Source of the DNA: Yamagishiella unicocca
Taxonomy: Eukaryota > Chlorophyta > Chlorophyceae > Chlamydomonadales > Volvocaceae
NCBI GenBank assembly: GCA_003116995.1
Contig: BDSL01000060.1
Span: 1-64,000, forward strand
Direction of reading: 5' to 3'
Length of the DNA: 64,000 bases
Every line of letters starts with the position of its first letter. The first letter of the stretch is position 1. The notes below the pieces were generated by a model that was not told where the DNA came from, ran no database searches, and worked only from the letters and a program-made list of their open reading frames with translations. Both the position numbers and the translations under genes were made by a program. Shown in pieces: positions 11,118-23,325 of the stretch.

Positions 11118-14100
11118 TCACTTTTGCCGCACCCCCAGCCGCAGCCTGCGCGTGTCCCCCCCCTGTGCCGACGCCAGCCTCAACCTCCTGGGTGCCAGCC
11201 TCCCCGCAGGTGCGACCCCACCCGCACCCACATCGTCAGCGCCTTCATCCGAAGCACCCCCCTCGTCGCCACTTAGCGCTGCCGCGTCCGCGGCCGCCCC
11301 CCCCTCCGACCGTCGTCCACCCCTCTCCCCCGCAGGTGCTACTGCCGCGCCTCCTCCCGCCCGCTGTTGCTGCTGTTGCCACTGCTGTCGCCGCTGCTGC
11401 TGCGGCGCGTCCGTGGCCGCACCCGGCCGCAACGCCCCGCCAGCCGCCGCCAGTGGGCTAACCCCATTCAGGGGCCGGCTGCCCGATGCTACTGCCGCTG
11501 CTTTCGACGCCGACGCCGCCGCCGCCAGGGCCTCCGGCATGTTGCCCTGCCCGGTAGCCGGCGTGTCGCCCGCCTCCTCCTCCCGCAGGCTGGCGGGGGG
11601 GCGCGACAGCCCGTGCTCCCTGCAGCAAAGCATGTAGGTTGGAGGCCGCCGGACGATCGTGGCTAGCACCGGGGCGTTCCGGCCTGCAGGGTTCCGCAGG
11701 CGCCTCCTCCGCCTCCCCCCTCGCATGAACCTCTTCTGTTATTGTAACCCCCCCTCCCGTGAACCTCAGCGTCGCTGAAGCAGGGCCGCACCCCTGGCCT
11801 TACTCAGCCAGCCACCCATCCTCTCACCCAGCCAAATGCGAAAGCCAGCCAGCCAGTAATCTTTCGGTTTCCCTAGTTCCCTAGTTCCCTAGTTCCCCAT
11901 GTCGCTATGTCGCTATGTCGCTACGCCGCGTTTCTTCGCTGCCCACCTGTATAAGGTCACCGTGCGGCCCTTGATCTTGAGGCACACGCAGTCCAGTGCG
12001 CTCTCCACCACCCACGCCACGAAACCAACCTCCAGCTCGCAATTGGGCAGCAGGTACACCTGGTCCACCCGGGGAGAGAGGAAAAGAGGGACATGCCGTA
12101 CGTAAATACACACCGGTACAAGGGGTATGCTGGGCAGTCAAGCGACGGGACCCAGCCGCCCATCTGGCGTGCGTGCGTCAAGGGCGGCCGTGGCGCGAGC
12201 GAGTGCGCTCTTCTGCGGTGGTGGCGTGTGCCCCGGCCCCAACGGCGGCGCAAACCGCGGGCTGGTCAATCGAAGACAGTTGCACTACCGGTAACATAAC
12301 CACCACAACCGCAAACCCGTATGACCGCTCCCTCCGCCTCCCCGCCACGGCGCCTCTGCGTACCTCCCTGCCCCCACCAAAGGGTCTCCTCTCAACCCCC
12401 ACCCCACCACCAGCCCCCCCCCGACCTACCGGTTTCATCTCATACCCTCCGCAACCCCCGACCCTATTTCTCCCTACACGTGACGACCCATGGGTCTTCA
12501 ACCGCACCCCCAGCCCCTACCCTCAGCAGCTCGTGCCGCTCCAGCAGCTCCCCCGCCTGCGCCAGCAGCCGCCTAGACAGGCCGCTCCGGCCCACCGGCA
12601 GCCGCACCAGCTGCCCCCCCGCCGCCATCTCCTCCGCCGTGCGCCACAACTGCTGGCCGGCTTTGCGGTGCAGCGGCCGCTGCTGCCGCAGCTTCGGCGG
12701 CAACATCGGGATCCGCTCCGCCGGGTCCGAATCCGCCTCTGCGGCAGCCTCATCGCCCGCCTGCAGCTGAGCCGTCGAGGCAACTGGGGGGGCGTCGCCG
12801 GCGCGGTTTGCGCTCCAGGAGGGGCCCCGGGCAGCGGGCTGCTGCTGCTGCTGCGGGTTTCGCGGGCCGGCTGCGGGGGGCATGCGAGCGCGTATGGGCC
12901 GCCCGACCTGCTCCACGTAGTGGCGGTGGTGGTGGTGGTGCAGGGTTACAGAAGAAAATCGGGGGTGGGGGTTCGAGGGAGACCCGTGGATGCCCGAAAA
13001 AAAAACCCGTTTAGAACAGGCGTTTTGAGATGCATGCTGGAGAACTGGGTGGGGGATACTAAAGCCGAAGGTCGTAATATGACCTTTGGCGGCTAAGCTA
13101 AAGCGGCTACGGCGAGACGACAGGAAGCGAGGACCCCACGAGACGCACGGAAACGTTTCGCAGAAACGGTTTTGGGAGCTAGCAGGAGAACTGGGGGAGG
13201 TGGTGAGCTATGGGAGAGCGGACAGCGCGGTCCGGTCCCGGTCGGGGGTGGGGGTGTATAAAAACCGTTTTACGCGGGGGTGGGGTGGGTCGGGGGTGGG
13301 GGGGGAGGGAATGGGAGGAGGCGTCTTCAGAAGCGGCGCAGGGGCGAATTGTACCGCAGCGGCCCGCGGGCCGGTCCGTGGGCCGGGGCCAAAGGGAAAC
13401 ACAAGGATTGCCCGCAGGCCGAAAACAGTGCCGGGTGGGGCTAAGGGTTGCGTCACAGATGGCACACGCACCTCATCACCGCCTGACCACCACGCATTCA
13501 GTACCCGGAGTTCTTCCCCCCCACTCCCTCCCGAGCTGTTCCGCCCAGCAGAGCACACCCACCTGCACGAAGCTGAACTCCTCGTCCATGCCGCCGCCGC
13601 CACCAGCGGCCGCGGAACCGCCACCACCGATACGGAAGGGCGACGCAGTGGTGGGTCCCTCCGGCCGGGGCTCCTCAGAGCCATCCGGGCTGCTACTGCT
13701 ACTACCACCACTGCTGCTACTGCTACTATCACCGTTGCTGCTACTGCCTGGACTGCCCTGGCTGGACGCGGCCGCCTGGTTCCCAGCGTGGGCTCGACTG
13801 AGGGAGGCCGTGGGCTCTTGCCAGGCTGGTCTGGAGGAGGCACTGAAGTGCCTCCTCCAGGCCACAATGACAGCGGCCCGGCTCAATCCGGATATCGCTG
13901 ATGCCGCGTTTGGAGCTGCGCAGCTGGGACGGTGACCCAGATCCAGGCACTGCGCGGCTGCTGAGGTTGACCCTGCATGCCCGCCGGCGGCGATCAAGTG
14001 CGACGACCAAGACAAGCCCCGCGACGCAATCACACAGGTCGCTGGTGGAGCGGCGCTATGACTCGAGGCGGCGTTGTGAGAAGGCCCAGCCGTATCGCAC

Positions 14101-14288
14101 GTTCGGCTAGACGCGCCATCGTCGTCGCCGCCCCGTATTGGGACGCCTACAAGGTCTCCGTGTGGCTCAACATAGTCTTTCAATAAAGACGGGAAAATGT
14201 TCAACCATGCATCTCTAGGCACGGCAAGGACGTCTGTGCAGGCTTGCCACGGCGATACTGCAAGGGCTAGTCGCGGTCTCGGCGGCAT
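11118..14288 (-). CDS. Single CRM (CRS1/YhbY) domain RNA-binding protein
   Basis: Four exons join in phase to about 575 codons: 13563-14288, 12521-12907, 11947-12059 and 11118-11619. The intron between exons 2 and 3 splits a CRM domain at about residues 328-409. Key features are the GRSG loop (GxxG type) after QLVRLPV, the helix LLERHELLR, and the closing strand IKGRTVTLYR. These align end to end with bacterial YhbY and with plant CRM splicing factors. CRM proteins bind RNA in group II intron splicing and 50S assembly, so an organellar RNA role is inferred. Exon 1 is Ser/Gly-rich and contains RRHFSASS, typical of a mitochondrial presequence, but its start codon is uncertain. The C-terminal 165 residues are Ala/Gly/Gln-rich. 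The gene is divergent from the nucleotidyltransferase. Confidence 0.68.
12968..13242 (+). repeat. Dispersed element of about 280 bp, copy 1
   Basis: Begins GGTTCGAGGGAGACCCGTGG and ends near GAGCGGACAGCGCGG. It is about 90% identical by eye to copies at 39377-39650 and 50351-50630. It contains a hairpin around GAAGGTC-GTAATAT-GACCTTT. It sits in intron 1 of the CRM gene, antisense to transcription. No open frame is shared by all copies. Confidence 0.85.
13831..13860. repeat. Perfect 30-bp palindrome
   Basis: Two 14-bp arms (CTGGAGGAGGCACT and its exact reverse complement) surround a 2-bp GA spacer. It lies inside exon 1 of the CRM-domain gene, in the region encoding the mitochondrial-like RRHFSASS stretch. 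Confidence 0.9.
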
Positions 14289-14574
14289 GTCGCGATGAGT
14301 TCAGGTAACCAAGTAATCGCAGATCGTTTCGTTACATGCCTGTGAAGCCAGTCATCACGGCGGACGACCAACCGACTGACCGAACCCCCTTCAGGTCCCG
14401 TACATTAGCCAATCCCCAGCCCTCAGGCGATCATTGCAATGCAGCTGACCACACGTAAACAAGGAAAGACTATGACGCACTGAATTATTTGGCGCCTGTA
14501 GGCGTTGCCAAGTTGCAATTGACATTGTAGTGAACATCGGCGTCGAGTCCTATTTCGCTTTTCTGCCGTGTGCA
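14289..14574. promoter_or_regulatory. Shared divergent promoter, CRM gene / tRNA nucleotidyltransferase
   Basis: 286 bp separate the start codons of two divergent genes, so both promoters and 5' UTRs must lie here. The sequence is less GC-rich than the exons. I see no clear TATA box. The inference comes from gene layout. Confidence 0.4.
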
Positions 14575-17500
14575 ATGTCAGCATGCACCCCATCGCCCGC
14601 TACTGTAGCAACCCTCTTCAACGCGTTGCGAACTCTGCAGTGCGCATCGTCGGCGCTATTCAGCAGGAGCGGGGCGCTCACGCAGGCCGGCCGGACATCC
14701 AGCACATGCCTTCAACAAACGGAAGCTCTGCCCGAGGCATGCTGTGGACATGTGGCAGCGAACCGGTCCTCTGCCTGCCTTCCGGCCCCGAGCCTAGCAC
14801 CCAACTCGCCGCTTCTCCTCCGGCGGTACAGCTCATCTGCCACCACGTCAGCATCCAGCGGCGCAGCGGCCAAAGACGCCAAATCCTCGCCAACGTCTCG
14901 GCCTCCGGACGCCAGCAGCAGCAGCAGCACCACCACCACCGCCAGCAGCAGCACTGGCAACGGCGGCAGTAGCGGTGCGCGCGGCGGCGGCGGCGGCGGC
15001 AGTGGCGGTGCGCCCGGCCCCATCAAGGTACGACAGACCGCGGATTTCCGGCTGGAGTTCCACCTCCTGCCGCAGCTGCAGCGGCCCCGCACGGCGGCGG
15101 AGCAGCGCTGCCTGCATGCCGCGATGTCCGTCGTGAACCGGTGGGTCGTGTGGGCTGCCCCACTTGGGTCGACATAAGAGCTGCCGAGGGGCGTGGGTGG
15201 GTGGGTTGGAGGGCAGCCCGGAGGGTCATGGCTGGAGGCTTGGAGGGCAACCCGGGGGTCGTGGCTGGGTGGGCTGGAGGCAACCCGGGGGGTCGTGGCT
15301 GGGGGGTTGGAGGGCAACCCGGAGGGTCATGGCTGGGGGGTTGGAGGGCAACCCGGGGGGTCGTGGCTGGGGGGTTGGAGGGCAACCCGGGGGGTCGTGG
15401 CTGGGGGGTTGGAGGGCAACCCGGGGGGTCGTGGCTGGGGGGTTAGTGTGCATCGGCGAACCAACAGAGCTGGACCGGTGCTGCTGGTTGGCGCGATGTC
15501 TCTGGGACGCTCGATTTTGAGAGGGATGCGTGCTGGGGCCGGGGGCGAGTGCGGAAGGGCTGGATGCGGCCTATGGAGGCGGGTTACGCGCGATTTGGGG
15601 TCGCAACCGACTCGACCCAACTGACTCGACCCAACTGACAGCCCGGCCTGCCACCAAATGCGCCACCCTGCTGCGTGTTGTCATCTAGCGGCCTTCATAC
15701 ACGCGGTCCCGGAGGTGGCCTAAGCATCGGACCCCTGGTCGAATCTGACATGTCTCCGTGTGGGACACATCATACTGGCCAAGCGACCGTGTTGCGGGGC
15801 CGACCACCCCCCAGCTCCCACCGCCTTTGGGCCCCCCTCGCCGAGCCCCTCCACACCCAGCCCCCTCCCCCCGGTTCTTTTTGTAATTCCCCCAGTCTGC
15901 GGGATCACGGCTACACCGCCATGTTCGCTGGCGGGTGGGTGCGGGACCAGTTCCTGGGCCGTAACTCACCGGATGTGGACTTGGTCAGCAACGCCTCGTT
16001 CGTACAGGTGCGGACAGGTCGGGCGGGGGAGGGGACGGGGGGGAGGATGGGTTAGGAGAGGGGATTCGAGGGGGTGGTGAGAGGAAACCCGCAGGTCGGC
16101 ACTTGTGACTAAACATCCCGAGTAGGAAACGTTCCGAGTAGGAAACGTTCCGAGTAGGAAACGTTCCGGGGGGAGGGATAGGGCATGGTGGGGGGTATGT
16201 GAGGACGGGCTGGTGGGGCCGTGAGGAAACCCGAATACACGACATAGCGGGGGTCTCGTGGGGTGTCGGCTAGGCTGTGGAAGAGGCGGGCGGGGGTCTG
16301 GCCTGGGGCGGGGCGCCTGCCTGTGTCGCCCTTCCCTCCCCTCCCTCCGTCCTTGCCCTTTCGACAAACACCGTCGCATGAAACCCATCAGCAAGCTCCC
16401 TTTCCTCCCTACAACCCGCCTGTTCCCCCCCGCCCCCGGCCCCCCCCGGCCTCCTCCCCGCCCCCGCCCAGGTGTTTGACGTGTTCGGCCCGCGGCACTG
16501 CAAGCTGAAGGGCGGCAACACCTGCGACGTGACCTGGGACGGACACACCTTCGAGGTCACCAGCTACAGGGGGGGCCTGCAGGACGACAGCGACCAGGCG
16601 GAGTGGCGGGACGCAGGTGGGGGGGGGAGCGGGGGAGGGGCGGGGGCTGCGAGGAGGACCCGGGGGGGCCGGGGGAGGGCGGGTGGGGCGGGGAGGGTGG
16701 GGAGAGAGAAGAGGGGAGGCAAGGGCGGCGAGGGCGGGGAGGGAGAAGGGGGGCGGCGAGGGCGGGGGGGCCGGGGAGGGAGAAGGGGGGCGGGGAGGGC
16801 CGCTGCGTTGCAGAGAGGCCGGGTTGTGGTCAGACGGGGAGCCCCGCGGGGGGAGGGCGTAGGCCACGGAGCATGTGTTTTGGGTAACGGTTAGCGGTTA
16901 AGTTGCTCTCCGCTTTGCACCACATGTACCTTTCGCAGAAGCTTTAGCCGCCCGCGCTGACCCCCCTCCCTCCCTCCCTCACCCCCCCCCTGCCGCCCTG
17001 CCGCCGTCCGTACACGCACCCACCCGCCCCCCCCAGCCTGCCGCGACTTCACGGTCAACGCGCTCTTCTTCGACCCGCACCCACCCACCACCAACACCTC
17101 AGCGAGCAGGGACCGCCTCGACCCAAGCGCCGCCTCCACCACCTTCACCCCCGCCTCCACCTCCACCTCCACCCCCGCCCCCGCCCCCGCTGCCGCCACG
17201 ACCAGCAGCCGCAGCCCCAGCCCGAGCGGCAACAGCAGCAACAAGGACGACAGTCCCGCCAGCGGCGACGGCAGCAGCAGCCGCAGCTCGCCAGGATGCA
17301 ACAATAACAGCGGGAAGCGCGGCAGTAGCGGCAGTAGCAGCAGCAGCGGCAGCAGCGGCAGCAGCATCCCCGCTGGCGGCGGTGGTGAGATGCGGCTGGT
17401 GGTGCCGCCGCCGCACATGCAGCCCCGCGGCGTCGTCAAGGACTTCGTGGGGGGAGTGGCGGACCTGCGGGCGGGGACGCTGCGTGTGTTTTCGGAGCAC

Positions 17501-20500
17501 GAGCGCCTGGGACTCATGGCGTCGAGCGTGGAGGTGGGGTCGGGGTCGGGGGTTGGATTTAGGGGAAACCCGCGGGTCAACGTTCATATGAGAAGACGGG
17601 GGCGGGGTTGGACGGGTTGGTTGGGGAGGGTTGTTGGCGATGCTGTACATATGTATGGCTCGCGTCAGGGGGTAGAGGGGAGGGGAGCGGAAGGTGGTGG
17701 TGGTGTGTGCGTGTGTGTGTTTGGGCTATACCCTTATACCGGCGGCCCCTCTTTTCACCTTGTCCTCTCTCTCCCCCCCCGGCCCCGGAAAAAACACACC
17801 AGGCGGACCCCATCCGGGTGCTCCGGGCCGCCCGGCTGTCGGTGGAGCTGGGCCTTATGCTGGACCCGTACACTGAGGCCCGGGTGCGCAAGGCAGCAAG
17901 ACTGTGTGTGATACGACGTGAGTGCTGGAGGGGCCAGAGGGTAGGGCGATGAGCGGGGGCCAGGGGGGGAGGAACGGGTATTGTACGGCATATTACCCCT
18001 CCCCCTCAACAACCGCACATTAGTTTGTTCCCCTTCTGTTAACCGGCCGCCGACGGGTCAATTTTTTCGACAGTCAACCCAAGTCCAATGGCATGCGCAC
18101 GCGATCAGGTGTCCGAAGCCTATGCACCAGCTACACTTCCCATGTCGGGTACCCGGCTGTTTTCGTAATTTCTCTTAACAACCCACGTGGGCTAGTTTCT
18201 GCCCTCTGTTTCTGCCCTCTGTTTCTGCCCTCCGTTTCTGCCCTCTGTTTCTGCCCTCTGTTTCTGCCCTCCGTTTCTGCCCTCCGTTTCCTATCTCGCT
18301 TAAGCTGGTCTTCTCGCCACGCCCCCAACACCCCACGTCTGCTCGCTGACCCCTACACCCACGCCCCCTCCGGCCGCAGCACACGGGGTGACGGCCAACC
18401 GGGTGTACCGCGAGCTCTCCAAGATGGGGGGGCTGGACGCAGTCGGAGGCCGCGGAGGCGGGGTGGGAGCCGGAGACAGAGCCAGAGCCGCCGCCGGCGG
18501 TGGCGATGCCGATGGCGGCGGCGGCGGCGGCAGCGCCATCATGGCCGTGGACGGCGGCCCCGGCAGCCCGCTGTTCGCCGCCGCGCTAGAGCGGTGCCGG
18601 GCGTGGCGGGTGCTGGAGGCCATCTTCCCCGGCTTGTCGCAGGTGGCTGGGGAGAGGGGCGGCGAGGGACTGCAGGGTTCGAGGGAGGGCCGGGCGTGCA
18701 GTCGCCCCCCGGCCGCCAGCGAGTGACCCCTTCCCCCGCTGCGGGGGGTTTCTCTCAAACCCCCACACACCCGCCTCGCACAGCTTTCGCGGTAGTCAAT
18801 CCAAGTGCTCCAGCATGCGCCCACAGAATAGGTGTCCGAAGACAATGCGGTTGTATTCCCCCCCCTCCAATCGGCCCCCTCGCGCCCCTCTCCCCTGGCC
18901 CCCCCCCAGGTGCCCCTGCAGCGAGTGATCCAGGACGTAATCCCGCAGCTGCCCGCGCGGCTTCCCCTGGAGCTCAAGCTGTCGTGCCTGGTGGTGGGCA
19001 GCTCCCGAGGGGAGTTCCTCCCCTGGAGTGACCCGGACCGCTACCAGCCGGTGAGCGGCAGAAGCGGGGGAGGGGGGAACCCCGTGGAAGAAACACGGAA
19101 GCGGAGACACCGCGATTTAAGGAACACCGTACTAGTTGGGGGAAAGTGCCGGAGGCAGGGTGGGGGGCCAGTGGCAGCCGTACACGGGGGCCACGGGGGC
19201 CGAGGGGGCCGGGGTCAAACTAGGCAGGGGGAGGGTTTGGGACTTGTTGCCCCTTGCGCCCTCGCTGGAGTCTCGTGGCGCGGCGGGGCAGCCTTTTTGT
19301 TCCTACCATTTCGTCCGGTGGCTTAGGGCACGGCGCAGCTTCTGTTGGGTGCGACATTTCCTGGTGAGGTAGTACGATGTGGGTCAGGAGCCCCTCTTCG
19401 TGTCCTGGATTCGCCCTTGCTTGAGGACACCGGAACATTTCGTTACATAATCGGTTTGACCGCGACCTGTCCTGGCCGCGTCCGCGCCGACCCTGGCTTC
19501 CAATCCGCAGATCCGCTCGCTGCTGAGTGAGACCCGGCAGTCGCAGACCCATTGGCCGGACCTGCTGTGCGGCCTGAGCGACCTGATGCTGTCCGACTTT
19601 ACAGCCACCAGCCGGCAGGCGGAGTGGGCGGAGCTGCTGGCGGTGGAGGGGGCGGGTGAGGCGGGCAGGGCGGGAGAGGGAATATAGCCGTGGGCCGCCA
19701 ACGGAGGAAAATGATACTGCTGCCGGTTGTCGGAAGGCGAGGGACGGGGAGTGCAATCCGTGGCAGTTTTTGGGGCGGCAGGGAGGCAGTTGCGCATCCG
19801 GGATCCGCGGGTGGGAAACGGCGACATGAGTTGAAAGCGCGGAAAGGAAGAATGGCGCGCAGCGTGCGTTATTCGCAAGGATAGCGTGAGCTCAGCAACT
19901 GCGGTAAAAATAGCGAAAGGATGGCGAGCGCTTTGGGTTATAATTTGGTTTTGGTTTGGCCGCCAGTTGAAGCCTCGTCCCAGGAGGCGTTGCGGGGCTC
20001 GCGCAGTGCCGCGCTGCCGCTGTTGCTGGAGCTACAGGAGGCGGAAAGGGAGTGAGATCCCTCGCGTCTTGTCCTTCCAAGGGCTTTGCGCCAGCGGTGT
20101 ACACACATGCGGCGGCCCAGAGGAAAAGTGAGGCGCGCGCTTTCCGGTGGGTCGCGGCTCCAAGACACTGACCCACCACCCTTGCACGCATTGAGCGTGG
20201 CCTTAAGACACGACTAAAAACGTGTTAAACGCCTTTGGTAACAGAAACAAACAAAACTGGGATGGCGTATTGCCGGGTGCGCGCTTGCTGATTTCAATAC
20301 ATTGGACCCTGAGAATACGAACCCTGCCTGCGTTGCGAGGCTTTGCGACGTACTTTTCGGACGTCGCGGCGATGGGTGCCGTTTCCAGTGCCGAAATCCG
20401 TAATGTTACGATTGCCGGAATGCGTGCCGCAGCGACCGAAAACTACGAGATGATTGGCGTTCAAGGGTATAAGTTGGTTTAGCAGTAATAATTAATTTGT

Positions 20501-21482
20501 GTATGTCCGTTGGTCTATTGGCCAGGACGAATCGCTTGTACCAGCTTGTACCCAATCTGGCAGTCAGACGATGTGATCGTTGTTCGCCGTTGCGACGCGA
20601 CTCAACGGAGGTAGTAGATGTATGGGCGATGTGTATCACAAAGCGCCGGTGGTGCCCCGGATTTGAAGGGGCCGGTGGAGGGGGAGCGTACACGGGGCTG
20701 CAAGACCCCCCTGGGGGGTGGGGGGGGGTGAGGAAACCCGTGTGCCGACACATAGGAAGGAATACGGTATAACCACCACGCAATCATACTTTCATGCGGG
20801 AGAACTTTGTTTGGGCACTCAAAAGCCTGAGGACGAGCCCTTGTGAGGGCGAGTCCCGCCCAAGCTGCAACGGAGGAGGAGAAGCGGAAAGATCAGCTGG
20901 GAAAAAACTGGCTGGCGAAACGCGTTGTCTGCATGTTTGGGGTGCGCTCTGGAAAACTTGCTGTATTGGCTGGACATGCGAGGACATGCTATACCTGGTT
21001 GAGTCCGGACCCTCCAGATCATCGCGGTGACCGAAGCTAGTGACCGAGCCTGAACATCCAGAGTATGGGCCATGGGTCATGTTACGCTGATATAATTGGT
21101 TTGTTCCACTGCAGCCCAAACCCTCCGGCTGGCCAACCCAACTTCGGTTGGCTTCCCTTAACATGTGCATTTTATCATCAGCGCCGCCACGTACTCCCCT
21201 CCACCCCTTCCCCCGCTCCTCATCCCCCGCTCCTCATCCTCATCCGCCGCCGCTGCCTCCTCAGAGCTAGCTGAGCTGGCCGTGGCGGCGTTCATCGACC
21301 GAAACCATGGCTGGCGGCAGCAGCTACGTGAGGGGCTGGCAGCCAACCGGATAAAGCTGGCGCCCCTGATAGATCGGGCGAGGCACCGGCGGCCTGGGAT
21401 GGGGCCTGGGCGCCCGGGGGGGCAGCAGGGGGCGGCGGCGGCGGCACCCGGGGCGGTGCAGCAGGGTGGGCGCGTCCAGTAG
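14575..21482 (+). CDS. tRNA nucleotidyltransferase / poly(A) polymerase family protein
   Basis: Ten exons join in phase to 789 aa: 14575-15140, 15896-16007, 16472-16616, 17037-17533, 17803-17917, 18380-18642, 18910-19050, 19511-19655, 19967-20051 and 21182-21482. Residues 1-110 include LLLRRYSSS, a likely mitochondrial or plastid presequence. The class II nucleotidyltransferase head follows: GGWVRDQFLG (201-210), catalytic carboxylates D215 and D217 in SPDVDLV, then CRDFTVNALF (276-285), VGGVADLRAG and ADPIRVLRAARLS. It should add or repair the 3' CCA of tRNAs. Bacterial-type poly(A) polymerases share this head, so that activity cannot be excluded. About 115 low-complexity Ser/Gly/Ala/Thr residues (289-403) split the core between the RDFTVNAL and GGVADL motifs. 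The extended C-terminus is divergent. Confidence 0.87.
15199..15445. repeat. Minisatellite, about 33-bp unit
   Basis: Around seven tandem copies of a unit containing GGTTGGAGGGCAACCCGG and GTCGTGGCTGG. It lies in intron 1 of the nucleotidyltransferase and explains the Gly/Trp-rich reading frames there. Confidence 0.9.
16115..16170 (+). repeat. Short tandem repeat GAGTAGGAAACGTTCC
   Basis: Three 16-bp units in intron 2 of the nucleotidyltransferase, beside two G-rich copies of the intron-end motif (near 16057-16105 and 16221-16249). Confidence 0.8.
18063..18170 (+). repeat. Dispersed repeat family D, copy 1
   Basis: Contains TTTTTCGACAG, CATGCGCAC, CAGGTGTCCGAA and a tail like the C-rich intron-end motif. 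A clear second copy is at 38321-38431 and a shorter third at 18784-18853. It lies in nucleotidyltransferase intron 5, upstream of an acceptor. Confidence 0.75.
18196..18292 (+). repeat. 13-bp minisatellite TTTCTGCCCTCTG
   Basis: Seven to eight tandem units with a T/C variant, ending directly in a C-rich intron-end motif (18290-18318), 61 nt before the acceptor of exon 6 of the nucleotidyltransferase. Confidence 0.9.
18784..18853 (+). repeat. Dispersed repeat family D, partial copy
   Basis: Shares the CAATCCAAGTGCTCCAGCAT-like segment and GGTGTCCGAA with the copy at 18063-18170 but lacks its second half. It lies in nucleotidyltransferase intron 6. Confidence 0.55.
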
Positions 21483-22500
21483 CTAGGTGGGGCAGCGAGG
21501 GAGCCGGGCAGGTGCGGCGGAGGTGCTACATAGGCTGGGGGCGGGGCGGGAGGGGTCCCCCACACGGGGGCGCAGAGTTGCGATCGAGGGTGCGGGGACG
21601 TGTAGACGCGCGTCGCAGCTGTCCAGCCAGTGAGGAGAGCCGCGTGTAGGTGGGTGAGGGTACGGGTGTCCTCTCCTAGGGCACGGTTAAGGTCGGCGTC
21701 CAGGGAGGGGGGAAGGCACCCCGAGTAGCGGCGCCTGAAGAACCCAGCTGTCGGCGTGATCGGCAGGTGGCCATTGGGGGGCGGGTTGGGAGGAAACCCG
21801 CTGAAGGGGGAAAGGGTTGTCCCGGGCCGCGGCAGGTTTGCTTTCCTTGCCCGTGGGTCCGGGCTGCCTGGTCCCGATGTCGTATGTTATTTCCTGGGGT
21901 GGGGCCTTTGGATGCCTTTGCTCTTGCTCGTGGTGGGGCCCGGCCTTGTTGGGCAAGCAAGGTGGGGTGTCGTCTTCTCTGTGCCTTGCGAGGTGCTTGA
22001 CGGCTGTTAGCACTGGTTTCGCTTGTGCACACCGTAATGCCTTACTGTTCGTTGGTAAACCAAGGTTACAGGGACCCACGGATTTGGCACGTTACAGGGA
22101 CCCACGGCATCCTGGCATCGCTGATTGCTTCATTTCTTGGTTCACGGGTTTATCCGTTGCTCGCGCAGTTGGCACAAAGCAAAACGCGATGACAATTTGA
22201 CGTCAGTGCGTTGGATAGCAAGTGTCGCGAGGGTGGAGGTCTGGAGGAGGTACTGTACTCGGCCAAATCTGGGCGCGGACTCAGCGCAGAAAAGTAGCAA
22301 CCCTGAAGCAACTCGCTCCTTGCTGGTAATGCGTCAAGTCAGATCAAAAATGCCGTGGTCGGCCAGTGCTTATGCCTTCCCCCGCTATGGTGCGTTGGAG
22401 GGCTGGAGCCCCCCCCCCCCCCGGAAACGCATCCCCCGGAAACCGGATCCAGCTTTGGGCTACGGCGGGGCGTGGGAGCGCCAAAGCTGCTGTGAACTGC

Positions 22501-22505
22501 TGTAA
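22501..22505 (+). terminator. Probable polyadenylation signal of the nucleotidyltransferase
   Basis: TGTAA about 1 kb after the stop at 21482. I noticed no earlier TGTAA on this strand. Confidence 0.45.
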
Positions 22506-22519
22506 GCAATGTATATTAA

Positions 22520-23325
22520 TATGCAGAAGCTCGCGAACTAGGGGGAGGGCTCTGGCGCGGTACTGCTTAGTTAGACCATAGCCGGCACATTACGCCATAT
22601 TTAAAGCATAGACGAAACCGGACACACAAGCAGGAAGGAACAAAGACGGTAATAACGGGTCACAGTGGCTGCGGGGCCGAACAGGGTCTGGCAGGACACC
22701 AAATCCGAACAGTTCGGCACAATCTTACACGCAGCGCCGATCTAGACCTAAGCACTGCAAGAAATAATACAGCGGATTCATCAATCAACTGAACTCCCCT
22801 AAGAGCCGTTGGTTCGCATACGATGCAAATGAGGGCCATCAAGCAACTGCTAGTTTGGCCCCATGAGCATGCCTACCGTATGCAAATGAGTTATATCGAT
22901 GACATGGTATTTCATGCTAGCATATTTCATGCTAGCCTAGATTGCAGTGATCTAAAAACATGTACTGCATGATACGGGTACTGCGAGGTACTGCCGCCGG
23001 GTTAAGGAAGGTTACATCGTCGTATTGCAGAGACTCCTTTCACAACATCACAAGCCGCCAATAGGGATACGTTACATATGTATCTTATGTTGGACTAGGT
23101 TATCATGCGTGCGTGGTGTTGATGAGTTTGGGACACTGTGGTCTGTGGTCACCTCATCACCTGGTAAGCGCGAATAGCGAGCCAAGATACAAGTTGTGAA
23201 AAGCTCGCAACATATTGTGTCGAACTGACATACCATTGCTGCGAAGGGCGGAGAAAAGGCCGACAACATTCTTCAAATCCGGCGGGAAGGCTGGCGGCTA
23301 GGCTGTATGTCGCAGCTGAGGCCCG
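22520..23325. other. Intergenic, upstream of the TKL kinase
   Basis: AT-richer than its surroundings and without exon-like segments. It holds two direct repeats: ATGCAAATGAG (near 22820 and 22880) and CATATTTCATGCTAG-like words near 22908-22936. It presumably contains the kinase promoter and 5' UTR. Confidence 0.4.

Noticed and set aside
16603..16894. Gly/Arg-rich plus-strand frames after nucleotidyltransferase exon 3
   Set aside because: They are purine-rich intron sequence beyond a good donor at 16617.
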